Translations under genes and position numbers: made by a program
Shown: positions 1 through 11,020 of the stretch, one piece after another
How positions within the stretch are numbered: position 1 is the stretch's first letter
Layout: each line of letters begins with the position of its first letter
The notes under the pieces: model-generated
Databases searched by the model: none
What the model saw: only the letters and a program-made list of their open reading frames with translations
Told to the model about the DNA's origin: nothing
From: Bactericera cockerelli
Lineage: Eukaryota > Arthropoda > Insecta > Hemiptera > Triozidae
Assembly (NCBI GenBank): GCA_024516035.1
Contig: CM044955.1
Coordinates: 40,890,137 to 40,954,136, forward strand
Direction of reading: 5' to 3'
Length of the DNA stretch: 64,000 nt

Positions 1-1311
1 AAAAGTTTTAGGGACGAATCATATAACACGATTAAAGTTAAAATAAGCCAGACTACCCCTCAACTCGGGATATTGCGCGCTGCATGTGATTGGTTGAAAC
101 ACCAACCTGAGTCAGTGTTGCCACTGATGAGTCACAGGTAACAGTTAGCTAAGAAACCAATTTCAAATTTGTAATCAGCACCTCAAAATCATTGGGTTTG
201 ATATGTCACAACCCCATCTACGATAAATAATAAAAAAGTTTGTCTAATCGGAACCCTCAAAAATACCGGTAAATTGGAGCCGGGTTCCAAAAAGTTCAAA
301 ATATCAAAAAAATAATCTCAGTAAACACCCATTATTTAAATTTATTCTAGAAAAATGTTGTTATCTAACTTTTTTGTACCTTTAACCAATTCAAAAAAGG
401 GGCCCTGCGGCCGAAGAGCGCGGCCGATTTCAACCAAGGCCGGTTTCGTGGTTCGTCTCGTACCTATATATAAAAAATTTAATACCAAATTTCAAGTCTA
501 GCTCTTACCGTTCTCGAGATATGGTGTTCACACACGGACCAATGGCCGAAAACAACTTTTTTGGTATCCTGAGATTCCTGTGGCTATGATTCGTCCAGAA
601 ATGTGAAAAGCTGGATAGGTCAAATTTTCGACGAACACGATACTTTCTTTATTATAGGATAAGGAAAGTAAAAAAGAGCAGAACCCTCACCTAGTTAGCT
701 CTGCAGCCGACTTTTTACCTATTTTTTTACTGCCCATATCGAAAGAGTTTATCGTAAGGATTCTGCATGCTTCTTTTCCGAGCCCAGGAACCAAGGTTAA
801 ATTTTACGTCAAACAGAACTCCTTTAGACTCATCTGTGTACCGCCTCGGGCAAAAGTTCATGCGTAAATCCAGACCTGTACCTAACTATTAGAATTTGGA
901 TGTTGTTATTGAACATCTTTTGAAATTCCTAAGTTAATTTAATTTATGTTTTTTTTTTAGTAAAATACCTAAAACAAAATGACCTTCTATCTTTTCAATT
1001 ATACCCACTGTTTCCATGCATGTAGTCTCCAATAATGATGTTTGGTCTTCTTATTAGTTTATTTATGTAACACATGACTAACTTCCTGTATACCTACACT
1101 CTAGAATAGACGATTACTTTGATTAACGTACATCTACCTAAATTGATCCCGTATTACAAGAATCTCACTTCTCGCTGTTCCAGTAGTAGTATTTTCCACA
1201 CAAGAGGCATCACAGTTCATAATTTTTCGATCAGTAATAGCGGATTTTTTTCGTATGGAATCGAATTGAATCTCGAAATTAAAAAAAAAATCGTTTTTTT
1301 TCCCCCTCGCC
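1..1311. other. 5' flank of the esterase gene, no gene recognised
   Basis: AT-rich DNA upstream of the esterase start codon. I see no open frame with family similarity and no clear TATA box placed to fix a transcription start. A short frame at 1119-1412 overlaps the esterase start in another frame and looks like chance. The last bases before the ATG are pyrimidine-rich, followed by a GCC-ATG context. Confidence 0.5.
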
Positions 1312-1494
1312 ATGTGGTGTTTTGCGACGATCCTGTCAATTTCGGCGCTGCTTTCTCCAGGCTGGACGCAAGTGGTTCAGATCAAGCAAGGCACACTCAG
1401 GGGGTCTGCTGACTCCTCCAGGGGCGGAAGGGAGTTTCTCTCATTCCAAGGCATTCCCTATGCTGCACCTCCAGTGAACCAACTGCGGTTTAAG
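1312..1494 (+). CDS. Esterase exon 1 (residues 1-61)
   Basis: Starts at ATG in GCCATGT context and encodes the signal peptide and the [10 protein letters not shown] motif typical of the family N-terminus. It ends AAG before GTGAGT, phase 0. No other in-frame start gives a signal peptide. Confidence 0.93.
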
Positions 1495-4400
1495 GTGAGT
1501 GATAGTATGTATTTACTACCATACTACCTAACAAAGGTATAAGAAAATCAATTTTTTTGTTAACACGTATGAGACGGCGTGCCCACCGGTGGGTCACGTT
1601 TTTTTTTTGTTCAATTTCCCTTGTAACGTGACCCACCGGTGGGCACAGATAATGCTATTATTAATATATTTTTGCACTCGCCCGTTTTTTTTTTTTTTTT
1701 TTTTTTTCATATTTGGAACACATACCCTAATTTGAAGCCGTCCCAGCGTACAAACTATAGAAAATAGGACCCGTCTCATACGTGTTAAATGCTGACACAA
1801 AATAACTATTTTAATGGCATCGAATACTTACCTACCGTAGTGTTTGAGAAATAATTTATTATTGAAATTTTGGTGAAATCAAATAATTATCTAGGTAAAC
1901 TAACACACGTCAAATATCTTAAAGGTAATTTTTATTTTCAATAAGAACGTTGCGTCGTCGTTACCGAGGCTAACTAGAGTAGCGCTCTACTCTTGCACAT
2001 TATACTTTTTTGTTGAATTTAGCTATTCTTATCTCTATATAATATAAAACAGAAAAAAGTACTACCTACCTATGTTTGTTTGTTTGTCCGGAGTTGTTTA
2101 GCCAAAACGGTAAGAGATAGCGAAAAATGTCTCAGAATTGACCTCCCCAAAACCATTATCGCTTTGTCCAGAAAAATTATAAAAAGCTCAAAAAGGCATT
2201 GCTGTCCAGCAGTACGGCCATAGTAGAGTATAAAACATGGGTCTCATGCAATAACAACTAATGGCTGTAAAATCCAAACGGCTGAAGTTGGTTTGCTGAA
2301 ATATATATTTTTGGAACCGCCTCGACGACCGGCATCTTTTGGTACCACTTCCACCCCCCCAGCTTAATTTCAGCCCCCCCTAGGGCAGTTTATGTGTTTT
2401 GGTGAATTTACGCAATAGTGGGAATCGAAGTGTTGACCTGTAGACTCTGAGAACTGATATTTCATTGTTATATTTGGGATTCGAACCATAGACCTGTGGA
2501 TTTGCAGCTTTAGCGATTGACATTAAATTACAAAGACCAAGTGTGTGTTCAATTCAGTGTCCAAGTTGAAGCGATATTATTTGTACAACAACAAAAAAAA
2601 CCTCCGACATTTTTGGGATTCGAACCATAGACCTGTGAACTGTCGGCATAATATTATTTCGTCAAATGCTAATTTATTCATAGCTAGAAAAGCTAACTAA
2701 AGGTCTTTATCAGTTCTAACATTGCAACTAAATTCTTCTTATCTCCTCAGGTAGACAGGCTTAGGTCATATGATGTTTGACCCCAGCCATTTCATACTGG
2801 GTGGATTTAGTCAAAATATACAGGATGGTTGTAGACCTTATTTATTCTTTTTATAGTGGGAATCGAAGTGTTGACCTGTAGACTCTGAGAACTGATATTT
2901 CATTGTTATATTTGGGATTCGAACCATAGACCTGTGGATTTGCAGCCTTAGCGATTGACATTAAATTACAAAGACCAAGTGTGTGTTCAATTCAGTGTCC
3001 AAGTTGAAGCGATATTATTTGTACAACAACAAAAAACCCCCGACATTTTTTGGATTCGAACCATAGACCTGTGAACTGTCGGCATAATATTATTTCGTCA
3101 AATGCTAATTTATTCATAGCTAGAAAAGCTAACTAAAGGTCTTTATCAGTTCTAACTTTGCAACTCAATTCTTCTTATCTATTGTTAACATGCAAACCGG
3201 CAGTTGCTATCAAATTTGACCCATGACCTCAGCCAGTGATCACGCCATATCAACGATTCTCTTTTGACTAGTAAACATATACAGGGTGATGCTAGACGTA
3301 ATAAAAGAATTCAATTTATTTTTTTCCCTCTCGATTTAATTAATTACATTACATTCTTTGAGTTCTTCTAAAATTGAATTTATTTCGTTTATGTGGGCTA
3401 GATAATTGCCTGCAGCTTGTGACCTTTTCAAGAGTAAAAGTCTCTCTACCAACTCATTGGGATCATTAAAGTAAACAAATTCCTTATTACGATTACTGTC
3501 AAACATAATATTTGATAAACCCGATCCCTGAAATTGTTGTATTTTACTTGACAAAGGTTCAAGTTTAGTATCCTTTATAATTCTCACGTAATTTCTTTCA
3601 TCCAGATTGGTATAGTTCTCTTGATTTGGTTGTTTGAGAAACAATAGTTCCATAAGTCCGCGAGTGACTGGATATACTTTACCATCGATAGTCAAGTGTT
3701 CGCTCCTCCTCCGTTAGTGTGAACACACACTTGGTCTTTGTAATTTAATGTCAATCGCTAAGGCTGCAAATCCACAGGTCTATGGTTCGAATCCCAAATA
3801 TAACAATGAAATATCAGTTCTCAGAGTCTACAGGTCAACACTTCGATTCCCACTATTGCGTAAATTCACCAAAACACATAAACTGCCCTAGGGGGGGCTG
3901 AAATTAAGCTAGGGGGCTGAAAGTGGTACCAAAAGATGCCGGTCGTCGAGGCGGTTCCAAAAATATATATTTCAGCAAACCAACTTCAGCCGTTTAGATT
4001 TTACAGCCATTAGTTGTTATTGCATGAGACCCATGTTTTATACTCTACTGGCCATGCCTTAGTAAATTTGAAATTTAGTCCCGTTGCAAAGCACGGGCAA
4101 ACGGCTAGTAATATATATCTTTTAATCTATTCTTCTCAGGAAGCCCAGCCTCATCCTGGTTGGGAGGGAGAGAGGGATGCCACTTACTTGAGGGACGTCT
4201 GCCCTCAAGCCAGCTTCAGCTCACCCAAGACATATTGGGGCAACGAGGACTGTCTCTTCCTCAACATCTACACCCCCCAGGTAGGAGAAGAATGTCATTG
4301 TGACCTCTCTTATTTTTTTCCTATTCCTTGTGTAGTCTTTCACCTCTTTAATAATCTTTAGACTCTAATTACGCTTTTCCTGTTTTTCAGTTAGCGCGTC

Positions 4401-7400
4401 ATTGTAAGTCTAAATTTATACAGGAAAACACAAAAGGAAAACACCTATTCATATTCACGGCCTACTTTTTGTGCTGGTGTCATCTTTTGGTTTGGGAAAA
4501 CTCCTTGGTGCCAAAATTTCAGGCTCTCAAGTATTGGTACTACGGAGATCCAGGGATCAATAAGTGAGTCAATTAATCGGTGAGGAGGCTTTTATTTTGT
4601 GTACATAACGTAGATACTTCATTCATCCTATTAACTTCTGTTTTCCCTCACAGTGTTTTCCTGTGAGCACCTATAGTTACTTGCACTTAACGCCATATTT
4701 CACTTCAGCTTGATTCCAGTGCCAAATTGCCGGTGATTGTCTTTATCCATGGCGGAGCCTTTAAAGTGGGAAGTTCCAATATTCTCAAACCAAAATTTAT
4801 CATGGATGAAACAATTGTGTTTGTGACAATCAACTATCGGCTCGGCGTGTTAGGTAGGTAAAACTTCTTTACTAAGACTGTCCAAGTAGGACTTTATATG
4901 CTGATACTCGTATTAGTACCACAATTGGGTACATTTAGCGCTTTATGAGTATTTACTAATAGTTTATTTATTAGTTGGGATCGAATGAGATCTGCATGGT
5001 GATGAATCAGTTTTCATGCGATCTTAAGCGACGCGACATCCAGCGTGGTGGGAACATGGATTGGTGACCGTTCTGGACTCGACTCCACCCACGGTTATCA
5101 TAGTAGCCTACGTAATTTAAAGCTACATTAAACCCTAAAAAAGTAATTCAATGTACCTTAAATTAAAAATCAAAATCATTGGGTGTTATTTGGATTTTTT
5201 TGTCGGAATAATGAAGCAGTATTTCTTTAAATTTTGATATTTATTTACAGAGGAGACTTGACAATAGAGTCCTTGCTCGAAGCATTATTTGGATTTCGGC
5301 TAAAACAAAAAACCGTCCACCTATTAGATATATTAATATCCGTTTTATTTCTCCCAGGATTCATGACTTTTGGTGATGAAGCCATTCCAGCAAATTTGGG
5401 CTTGAGGGACCAAGTATCCGCTTTGAAATGGGTTCGAGAGAATATCATTAATTTTGGAGGAGACCCCAATTCCGTGACTGTTGCTGGAAATAGTGCGGGA
5501 GCTGCTAGTGTAGATTTTCTTATAGTATCCCCACTCTCACAAGGTAAATCTAAATCTTTCTAAATGTACGAGAGATGATCTTAATATAATTTAGCTTCTT
5601 AGTTAGGCATCGTTACAGTAAGCACTCTTGCTCTAAAAGTACCCAAAATTTTCCTTTCAACCATCAAATTTCTTTAAATAGTTAATGCATTCTGAGAGTT
5701 CGTAATTTCAACTAATTTTCACTGTTAAAAGCGAGATTTGGGGATTTTGAGAATCTTTAGACCCTAAGTTTGGGGATAAAAGAGTCCTTCTGTATGGGGA
5801 AGTAACCCAGCTTCGTTAAGTCACAGCATGTCCATTGGCCATTCTTGTTCTAAATTCCAAGTCAGTGTATTTCACACTTACGGGCAATTTTTGGGTATTT
5901 TAGTAGGGACGTTCCCAATTAGTAGAAATAGGTGTGAATTTAAATTAAGGTAATTCAGGTTTGAGTGTTTATTTTACTAATCTGTGTCACTTGACAGGGT
6001 TGTTCCAGAACGCCATACTTGTAAGTGGCGCGGCGAACTGTCCTTGGTCAATAACCCCCCGGGACATAGCCAAGCAAAAGGCCGAGGCTGTAGCGACTCT
6101 TCTGGGATGCCCCAGCAGTCCTCACAGTGAAGCTGTGAACTGCCTGAGGGACAACATATCGGCAGAACTACTTGTGATGAATGGTGAAAAATTCGAGGTA
6201 ATGGGGAACGTTTTACTGTCTAATTATTAACTATCACATTGTACAATCTAATTACTAGTGGTTCAGAGGACCATAGGCTCACTCAGATTTCTTTCTTTCC
6301 AAAATACAGGAGACTTACAAACCTGCAACTTAAACTGACCTCACCCAGCCTAGTTTGGCCGGGTACAATTAGTATCTATAAAACATTCCAAAAATCAGAA
6401 AAATAGCTGTGAAACAACCGCGGGTTGGCCAATATGTCCCAAAAACCATACAGAAAATGTTGAGACTCAATGAAGAATGAACACAATACATAATATTACT
6501 CTATGTATTTTGGCTTCAAGAGTTTAAAAATTGTTTTCCAATTTTTTTTTTCAGGAATGGTTCTTGGCTCCACTCGCCACATTCAATGCGGTTTTAGACG
6601 GATCTTTCCTACCCTCCCATCCTTTACATCTGAAGCCCCACAAAATCAATGCTATCATAGGAATTAACGCCTATGAGGGCACCATGTTGGCGGTTCAAGT
6701 TTGTGAAAATAACTTCAAGTTAGCCAGGGAACTGGAGGCTGACCCCACGAGAAAGTTGCCCTTCTACACGATGCTGCTGGACCAGATGGCCAATGAAGAC
6801 AAGAAGAAGGTCTCACAGGATATCATGGATTTCTATATGAAGGGAGAGAAAATTAATGAGAAAACAGTTGGAACAAATTTTGAAGAAGTAAGTAATAATA
6901 TTATTGATTAATTAAAGTTATCATATTGGTGTTAATCACAAACGTAATATCACAACTACTCAAACTCGCCTTACCAAATGTTTGCTTGAACCACGGACTT
7001 CCAAGTTACAAGTCCACCGCGTCATCGATAAAGCTACAGTTTTGTATTTCTCAAGAATATGCCTTTACTTGTGATTTTTTTCAAAATTTCTGTACTTACT
7101 TATTTTTCTTTACCTTTCCCGTTCTTCTGCTGAATATACTGTTGCTTGTTTAATAATACGCCGCACACATGAAAAATTTACACTATTAAATTTCAAAGAA
7201 GAAAATCGCTCTCTTATCCACAAAACTAAGCATTTCGAAATTCGCAGAGCGTTTTTACTATTCTTGACTTTTCAACAAATTGAATTATTTCACACTGACT
7301 GTGACTAATATCGATTTCTCTTAATTTATACCTCGAATTTTTCCAAAGACCCACCTGTTTTAGGTGTTTTACAAAAATACCTAGTAGGTAAACAGATACT

Positions 7401-9183
7401 ATTTTGTGATATTAGAAAAATCAGACAATTTTAAAGCTCTCGAGATTTGTTTTTGTTTTTGACATTTTCATGTCTTTGCTCTGGCACATAACCAAAATTA
7501 TGTGACGAAATTATGTAACGAAATTATGTAACGATATTATGTAACGAAATATTGAATTGTAAAGGGAGAGAAGAGGGAAAGTGTGTGTCATGCGCACAAT
7601 GGCGAAGTATTGAATTGTAGAGGGAGAGAAGAGAGAAGGTATGTGTCATGCGCACAATACGAAATTTGGTCAGTTGGGTTTTGGACCTTGAATAGTAAAG
7701 ATGAAAATGTCCCAATGGTTGCAGACTCGTATGCAAGCGTTTTTTTTTGTATTTTTTTTAATTTTTACAAGCTATTACTTATTATGGTTACAAATGTTCT
7801 TGTTTTGGTTTCAGCTGATAAAAGACTTCCTCTTTGCCCACGGCTCTTACAAATCGACTCTTCACTATTACAAAGAAATTCCCGTGTACTTTTATGTGAA
7901 TGATGTTCCGTTGCCAAAAGGATTAAGTTATGGCTTTTTCGAGGATTGTCCGTACACCAAAGGTAAATAACCTAATATGACTAAGATTTGCCAAGCCAGG
8001 GTCAGACCACGGTGAAATAGAAAACAACATGTATCCACTCAGCGCTAGGCACAGAAATCAGGCGACATCTACACTGTAGTCCCACTTACGAAGTACATCC
8101 GAACTAAGAGAATGATTTCTAGGTCAAATTTACCTCTCTATAAGAAAAATAACCTCTTTATAAGAGAAACCTGGATTTAAGAGAAAGGAATTCCGGTCCC
8201 ATGAGTTCTCTCATATCCCCAGGTTCCACTGTATTTCCACAGTTTTCAATGAGTGTTTTCTTCCAGGACCAAGCCACGGGGAGGAGAGTTTCTTCTTCTT
8301 CAATGACATCCTCGATGGATTCATCAATCACACCACTGTAATGACGGAGGTGGATAACCAGATTTCACGTCGCTTCATAAACCTTTGGACCACATTTGCA
8401 AGAACTGGGTAAGTCTAGAATGACGATGACAAAGAGTCTCTGTTGTTGATTGAAACATGTATATACGAGATTTTGCAAATCTTGCCGGCTGAACAGTTCC
8501 CCTGTTTGACCTTGCGGATCCAGCTTTTGTAGGAAAGCTCAAAATTTACCTGCTTTTAGCTTGGATTTTGTTTTATTATTATTCCTTACTTTCTTACTTA
8601 GTTCGCATTTGAATCACAAGAGGAACATTCCTAAGTTCATAGGTTCATCTATCAATGAGCCATTGTGTCAAAAGGCCTAAAAGCATTACAAATTACAGGT
8701 AAAGAGTAGAATTTGGAAGACGGCGAAAATTAATAAGAAACTCCTCACCAAAGAGCCCGCTATCAACTAGACAGACATGCTGCCAAAATGGACTAATTTG
8801 TTATGGGAAAGCGGCCACAAGGCATCCAAGAAATCGTGGCTGCTCCAATGGTTCATATTGGTTGCGCAGCCTAGCTGCCTTCTTGAGTATACATACTCAA
8901 GAATATATTCATGTAGCACCCAAAATGCAATGCTGTATGAACAATTGAACAGTTTCATTCATTGGCTTTCTTGTTTTACAAAAGTTTACTTATGTTGACT
9001 TTTTTCAGGGTTCCCAGTGAGAAATGGTCCCCAGTTAGATCCAACAAGATAGAATATTTGTACATCACTACCGACGATATGGTCATGAAAAGCGACCTAT
9101 ATACATCTCGCATGCAATTCATAGACACTCTGCCCATTTATGTGAATCAGAATGAACTGAGAGAGAAAAGTGAACTGCGATGA
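1312..9183 (+). CDS. Secreted carboxylesterase (COesterase, type-B), nine exons, complete
   Basis: Exons: 1312-1494, 4140-4280, 4709-4853, 5358-5543, 5998-6197, 6555-6887, 7815-7962, 8267-8408, 9009-9183. All introns are GT-AG and all phases agree, giving 1653 nt and 550 residues, the usual family length. Residues 1-20 look like a signal peptide ending near WTQ. The oxyanion motif HGG is at 122-124. The nucleophile elbow is GNSAG with Ser202, the acid is Glu326 in NAYEG, and the base is His449 in GPSHGEE. The triad is therefore intact and the enzyme should hydrolyse carboxylic esters after secretion. Cys82 and Cys99 match the conserved first disulfide. The residue before the nucleophile is Asn instead of the common Glu (Gln in juvenile hormone esterases). 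The substrate cannot be told from sequence; xenobiotic, hormone or odorant ester hydrolysis are all possible. Introns 1 and 3 contain transposon insertions. Confidence 0.95.
1564..1784. mobile_element. piggyBac-like MITE (TTAA target, 14-bp TIR) in esterase intron 1
   Basis: A 221-bp element bounded by TTAA on both sides (1560-1563 and 1785-1788). The 14-bp terminal inverted repeat CACGTATGAGACGG is perfect. A subterminal 22-bp inverted repeat (1580-1601 and 1625-1646) contains the palindrome CCCACCGGTGGG. It has no coding capacity and its middle holds a 23-nt T run. TTAA duplication with a short TIR and no ORF is the signature of a piggyBac-mobilised non-autonomous element. Confidence 0.75.
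2415..3181. repeat. 330-bp direct duplication inside the Helitron
   Basis: Positions 2415-2744 and 2854-3181 are near-identical direct copies, both starting TAGTGGGAATCG. A ~109-bp unrelated spacer separates them. Part of the same sequence recurs inverted at 3720-3860, so one segment exists three times in two orientations. Confidence 0.85.
3336..3695 (-). pseudogene. Captured ORF fragment resembling DUF8207-type proteins of Polinton/virus-like elements
   Basis: Open frame of 119 codons, or about 125 counting from the upstream stop. It has no ATG at its 5' end: the codons before TTG-ACT-ATC lead directly back to a TAA. It contains [18 protein letters not shown] near the start and [18 protein letters not shown] plus [12 protein letters not shown] at the end. 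From memory, these patterns are characteristic of a protein repeated through insect genomes and linked to Polinton or adintovirus-like elements (DUF8207). The fragment lies between the internal repeats of the Helitron and looks like cargo. The missing start suggests it is a truncated passenger, not an expressed gene. The family assignment is from recall. Confidence 0.5.
4140..4280 (+). CDS. Esterase exon 2 (residues 62-108)
   Basis: Starts after TTCTCAG, phase 0 with GAA, and ends CAG before GTAGGA. It encodes the RDAT..DVCPQ segment and [12 protein letters not shown], with Cys82 and Cys99 of the first disulfide. Its acceptor lies only 31 nt beyond the Helitron 3' end. Confidence 0.93.
4709..4853 (+). 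CDS. Esterase exon 3 (residues 109-157), oxyanion hole
   Basis: Acceptor TTCACTTCAG, donor G|GTAGGT, ending in phase 1. It encodes [15 protein letters not shown] (HGG 122-124) and INYRLGVLG, both diagnostic for type-B carboxylesterases. Confidence 0.93.
4978..5105 (+). repeat. 5S-derived SINE head fragment in esterase intron 3
   Basis: Contains TTAAGCGACGCGACATCCAG and GGATTGGTGACCG, matching the 5S rRNA internal promoter (A box, intermediate element, C box) in order. The 5' 5S portion is degraded and the SINE tail is absent. Confidence 0.6.
5358..5543 (+). CDS. Esterase exon 4 (residues 157-219), catalytic serine
   Basis: Acceptor TTTCTCCCAG, donor G|GTAAAT. Encodes [14 protein letters not shown], then the nucleophile elbow [10 protein letters not shown] with Ser202. 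A frame open back to 5234 is intron read-through. Confidence 0.93.
5998..6197 (+). CDS. Esterase exon 5 (residues 219-285)
   Basis: Acceptor CTTGACAG, donor GAG|GTAATG, ending in phase 0. It encodes [12 protein letters not shown], the family block after the nucleophile. The pair GCPSS and VNCLRDN carries the two cysteines of the second conserved disulfide. Confidence 0.93.
6308..6372 (-). repeat. 5S-derived SINE body fragment in esterase intron 5
   Basis: Matches the unique middle part of the SINE described at 19666-19940 (AAACCTGCAAC..TGACCTCACCCAGCC..GGCCGGG). Neither end is present. Confidence 0.6.
6555..6887 (+). CDS. Esterase exon 6 (residues 286-396), catalytic glutamate
   Basis: Acceptor TTTTTTTTCAG, donor GAA|GTAAGT. 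It encodes the P-V-DGSFLP block and IIGINAYEG with Glu326 of the triad, followed by the helical region of the lid. Confidence 0.93.
6888..7814. other. Esterase intron 6 with short tandem repeats
   Basis: 927-bp intron, phase 0. Around 7506-7550 a 13-bp unit (ACGAAATTATGTA) is repeated about three and a half times. Next to it, a 58-bp unit starting ATTGAATTGT is duplicated at 7551 and 7609, with GA-rich and GCGCAC-bearing parts. Confidence 0.7.
7815..7962 (+). CDS. Esterase exon 7 (residues 397-446)
   Basis: Acceptor TTGGTTTCAG, donor AAAG|GTAAAT. Encodes the [15 protein letters not shown] block and the region leading to the catalytic histidine. Confidence 0.92.
8267..8408 (+). CDS. Esterase exon 8 (residues 446-493), catalytic histidine
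   Basis: Acceptor TTTTCTTCCAG, donor GG|GTAAGT. Encodes [12 protein letters not shown] with His449 of the triad and [12 protein letters not shown], the family F..W..FA..G block. Confidence 0.93.
9009..9183 (+). CDS. Esterase exon 9 (residues 493-550) and stop
   Basis: Acceptor TTTTTCAG. Encodes the VPSEKWSPV block (family P....WP.Y) and ends at TGA. There is no GPI signal or membrane tail, so the product should be soluble. Confidence 0.92.
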
Positions 9184-9824
9184 GCTGAATGAAAAACTTA
9201 ACCACTGAAAATTGGGGATTTTTAGAGATGTATAAATGTATGTATATGCTAGACGTTCAACATGGCTGCGAAAAAAAAAAAAAAAAAAATCATCTGCTGG
9301 ATTTCTTGGATTCATATTCTGTGTAAATATGTACACTGTTTTCTCTTTAAAAAACTTAAACCATGATTTTTTCATGTCAAACAGAAGTTACATAAATATA
9401 TAACTATCAACTCACACGTAAATACATAGAGTTACATTGGAGAACGAGCTATGGTGTCATGCGTGAGCAATACTTTATGCAAACATTTTTCCCCGTTGAA
9501 AAAAGCAGAAAACAAAGACAACCAAATCATTAAGAAATATTTGATCAAAATTCTATCTACTTGGAAATTAAAAAAACATCATAATGATAAGCAAGCAGAG
9601 AAATTTCAATGGTACTTGAAATGCAAACAGCTTTTAAAGAGGGTTGGATTAGAGAAAGAGAGAGGTTGATGTTAAGAGGTAACCTTGGTTTATTGATTTC
9701 CACAAGATTCTCGAGAGGCTCTTCTATTTCTGCAAGGTCTAGGCTGAAGTGTTCCCTCCTTAAACTTATTTTTAATGCCTGTAGTTGCATTAATTTCCTC
9801 GCATTTCGAGTGCATGGTAAGATA

Positions 9825-9830
9825 AATAAA
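9825..9830 (+). terminator. Candidate poly(A) signal AATAAA for the esterase
   Basis: First canonical AATAAA downstream of the esterase stop, about 640 nt away. A second one lies at 10369-10374, just before a T-rich stretch. Neither can be confirmed without transcript data. Confidence 0.3.
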
Positions 9831-10374
9831 GTATGGGTCCAACATATTAGTCCCGTTAAAAATGTAGTTAAATGCACCCATATATTCTAGTGGTATAAGC
9901 TTGCTTGAGTAATGTCTCATCATGATTATTTTCTTTTTATTTGAAATCACATCAACTGTACAACTATGTTTATAATTTTACCCCCATTTCATTGTTGGTT
10001 ATTTTACCCTAATTTGATGTTTAGATATTCACAATATCCTAAGAGATCCGGAATACCAGACATACCAGTTCATACATTTCTGAAGACGTATGTATTTTTA
10101 GGTAGCGGCGGGCACCACTCCATGTTCTCTTCATGCCAAACGTTGCTTAACTACATTGATCAGGAACGTACAATCTTTGATGGTAAAATTACCTACTTAG
10201 ATAATAAAAAAAAAATCATACATATAGATCTCAGATAACATCATTGCTGAAGTATACATATATTGTGGGATATTAAAACTAATACATCACAACTGACGGA
10301 TCAAGTATCGGGAGTAAATATTATAGGTTAACTACCACCAGACGAAGAAAGGCAATGTAACATTATTGAATAAA

Positions 10375-10435
10375 GTTTTTTTTTTTTAATTTGGGTTTAA
10401 CATCGCTTTCACTTGCAAGGTCCTATCACGACGGG
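10375..10435 (-). repeat. 5S-derived SINE 3' tail fragment
   Basis: T run followed by GGGTTTAACATCGCTTTCA and TATCACGACGGG. This is the reverse complement of the 3' end of the 5S-derived SINE, including its A-rich tail. Confidence 0.65.
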
Positions 10436-10526
10436 AATAAAAAGTTTACCTAGGCAAGCAAAATGCCATGAGTGCGTAGATATATGTACGTGTAGTTACT
10501 TTACCGAGGAAAACGTTATATAATAT

Positions 10527-10768
10527 ACTAGCGGGCTGTCGCCCGCTTTGCGGGCCGAGGCATGGCCGTGAAAGCAAAAAATCCTTTTTCGCCAATGGCA
10601 GGTGTTGTAGTGGGAATTTCAAAAAATCCCGTCTTATTGCACATCTAAACTATAAGACAAAGCTACCTACCAAATTTCAGCTTCCTAGGACTTACGGTTT
10701 GGGCTGTAGAGCGATGATCAGTCAGTGGTCAGTCAGTGACTTTGACATTTATATATTAAGAAGATAGA
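10527..10768 (-). mobile_element. Short non-autonomous Helitron
   Basis: On the minus strand it begins TCTATCTTCTTAATATATAA. It ends with a GCCCGC-AAA-GCGGGC hairpin and CTAG followed by T. About 240 bp, with no ORF. It ends in the same CTAG(T) as the elements at 2032 and 37124. Confidence 0.7.
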
Positions 10769-10987
10769 GTATACAGATATTAATTTTGTCTTCATATCTT
10801 TTTGATGGTGAAGGAACAGAGTTCAAATAGAATTAAGTACTAAAAATGACACAAAAAAACCAAAGTAATATAATAAATCAAATTGTTCATATGAGTTTTA
10901 TTACAAAATATTTGAAATATCAAAATAAATATGGCAAAATACAGGATAGGTAATACATAGATAATACAGAATGTTAAATGGTTCGTG

Positions 10988-11020
<33 letters not shown>

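Larger units (their letters stand above)
2032..4108 (+). mobile_element. Helitron in esterase intron 1
   Basis: The 5' end is TC (TCTCTATATAATATAAAAC) preceded by host A at 2031. The 3' end is CTAG followed by host T at 4109. An 18-nt hairpin (CCCGT stem, ACGGG partner, 4080-4097) lies 11 nt before the 3' terminus. A-TC...CTAG-T with a 3' hairpin is the canonical Helitron structure. There is no Rep/helicase ORF, so it is non-autonomous. Inside are large inverted arms (2192-2551 against 3720-4060), a 330-bp direct duplication and a minus-strand ORF fragment at 3336-3695. The inverted arms could also be a second DNA element nested in the Helitron. Confidence 0.7.

Noticed and set aside
1594..1800. 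Minus-strand frame in esterase intron 1
   Set aside because: It lies almost wholly inside the piggyBac-like MITE and includes its T run, read as poly-Lys.
9445..10238. Several 70-106 codon frames just downstream of the esterase
   Set aside because: They overlap each other on both strands, lack family motifs and probably lie in or near the 3' UTR.
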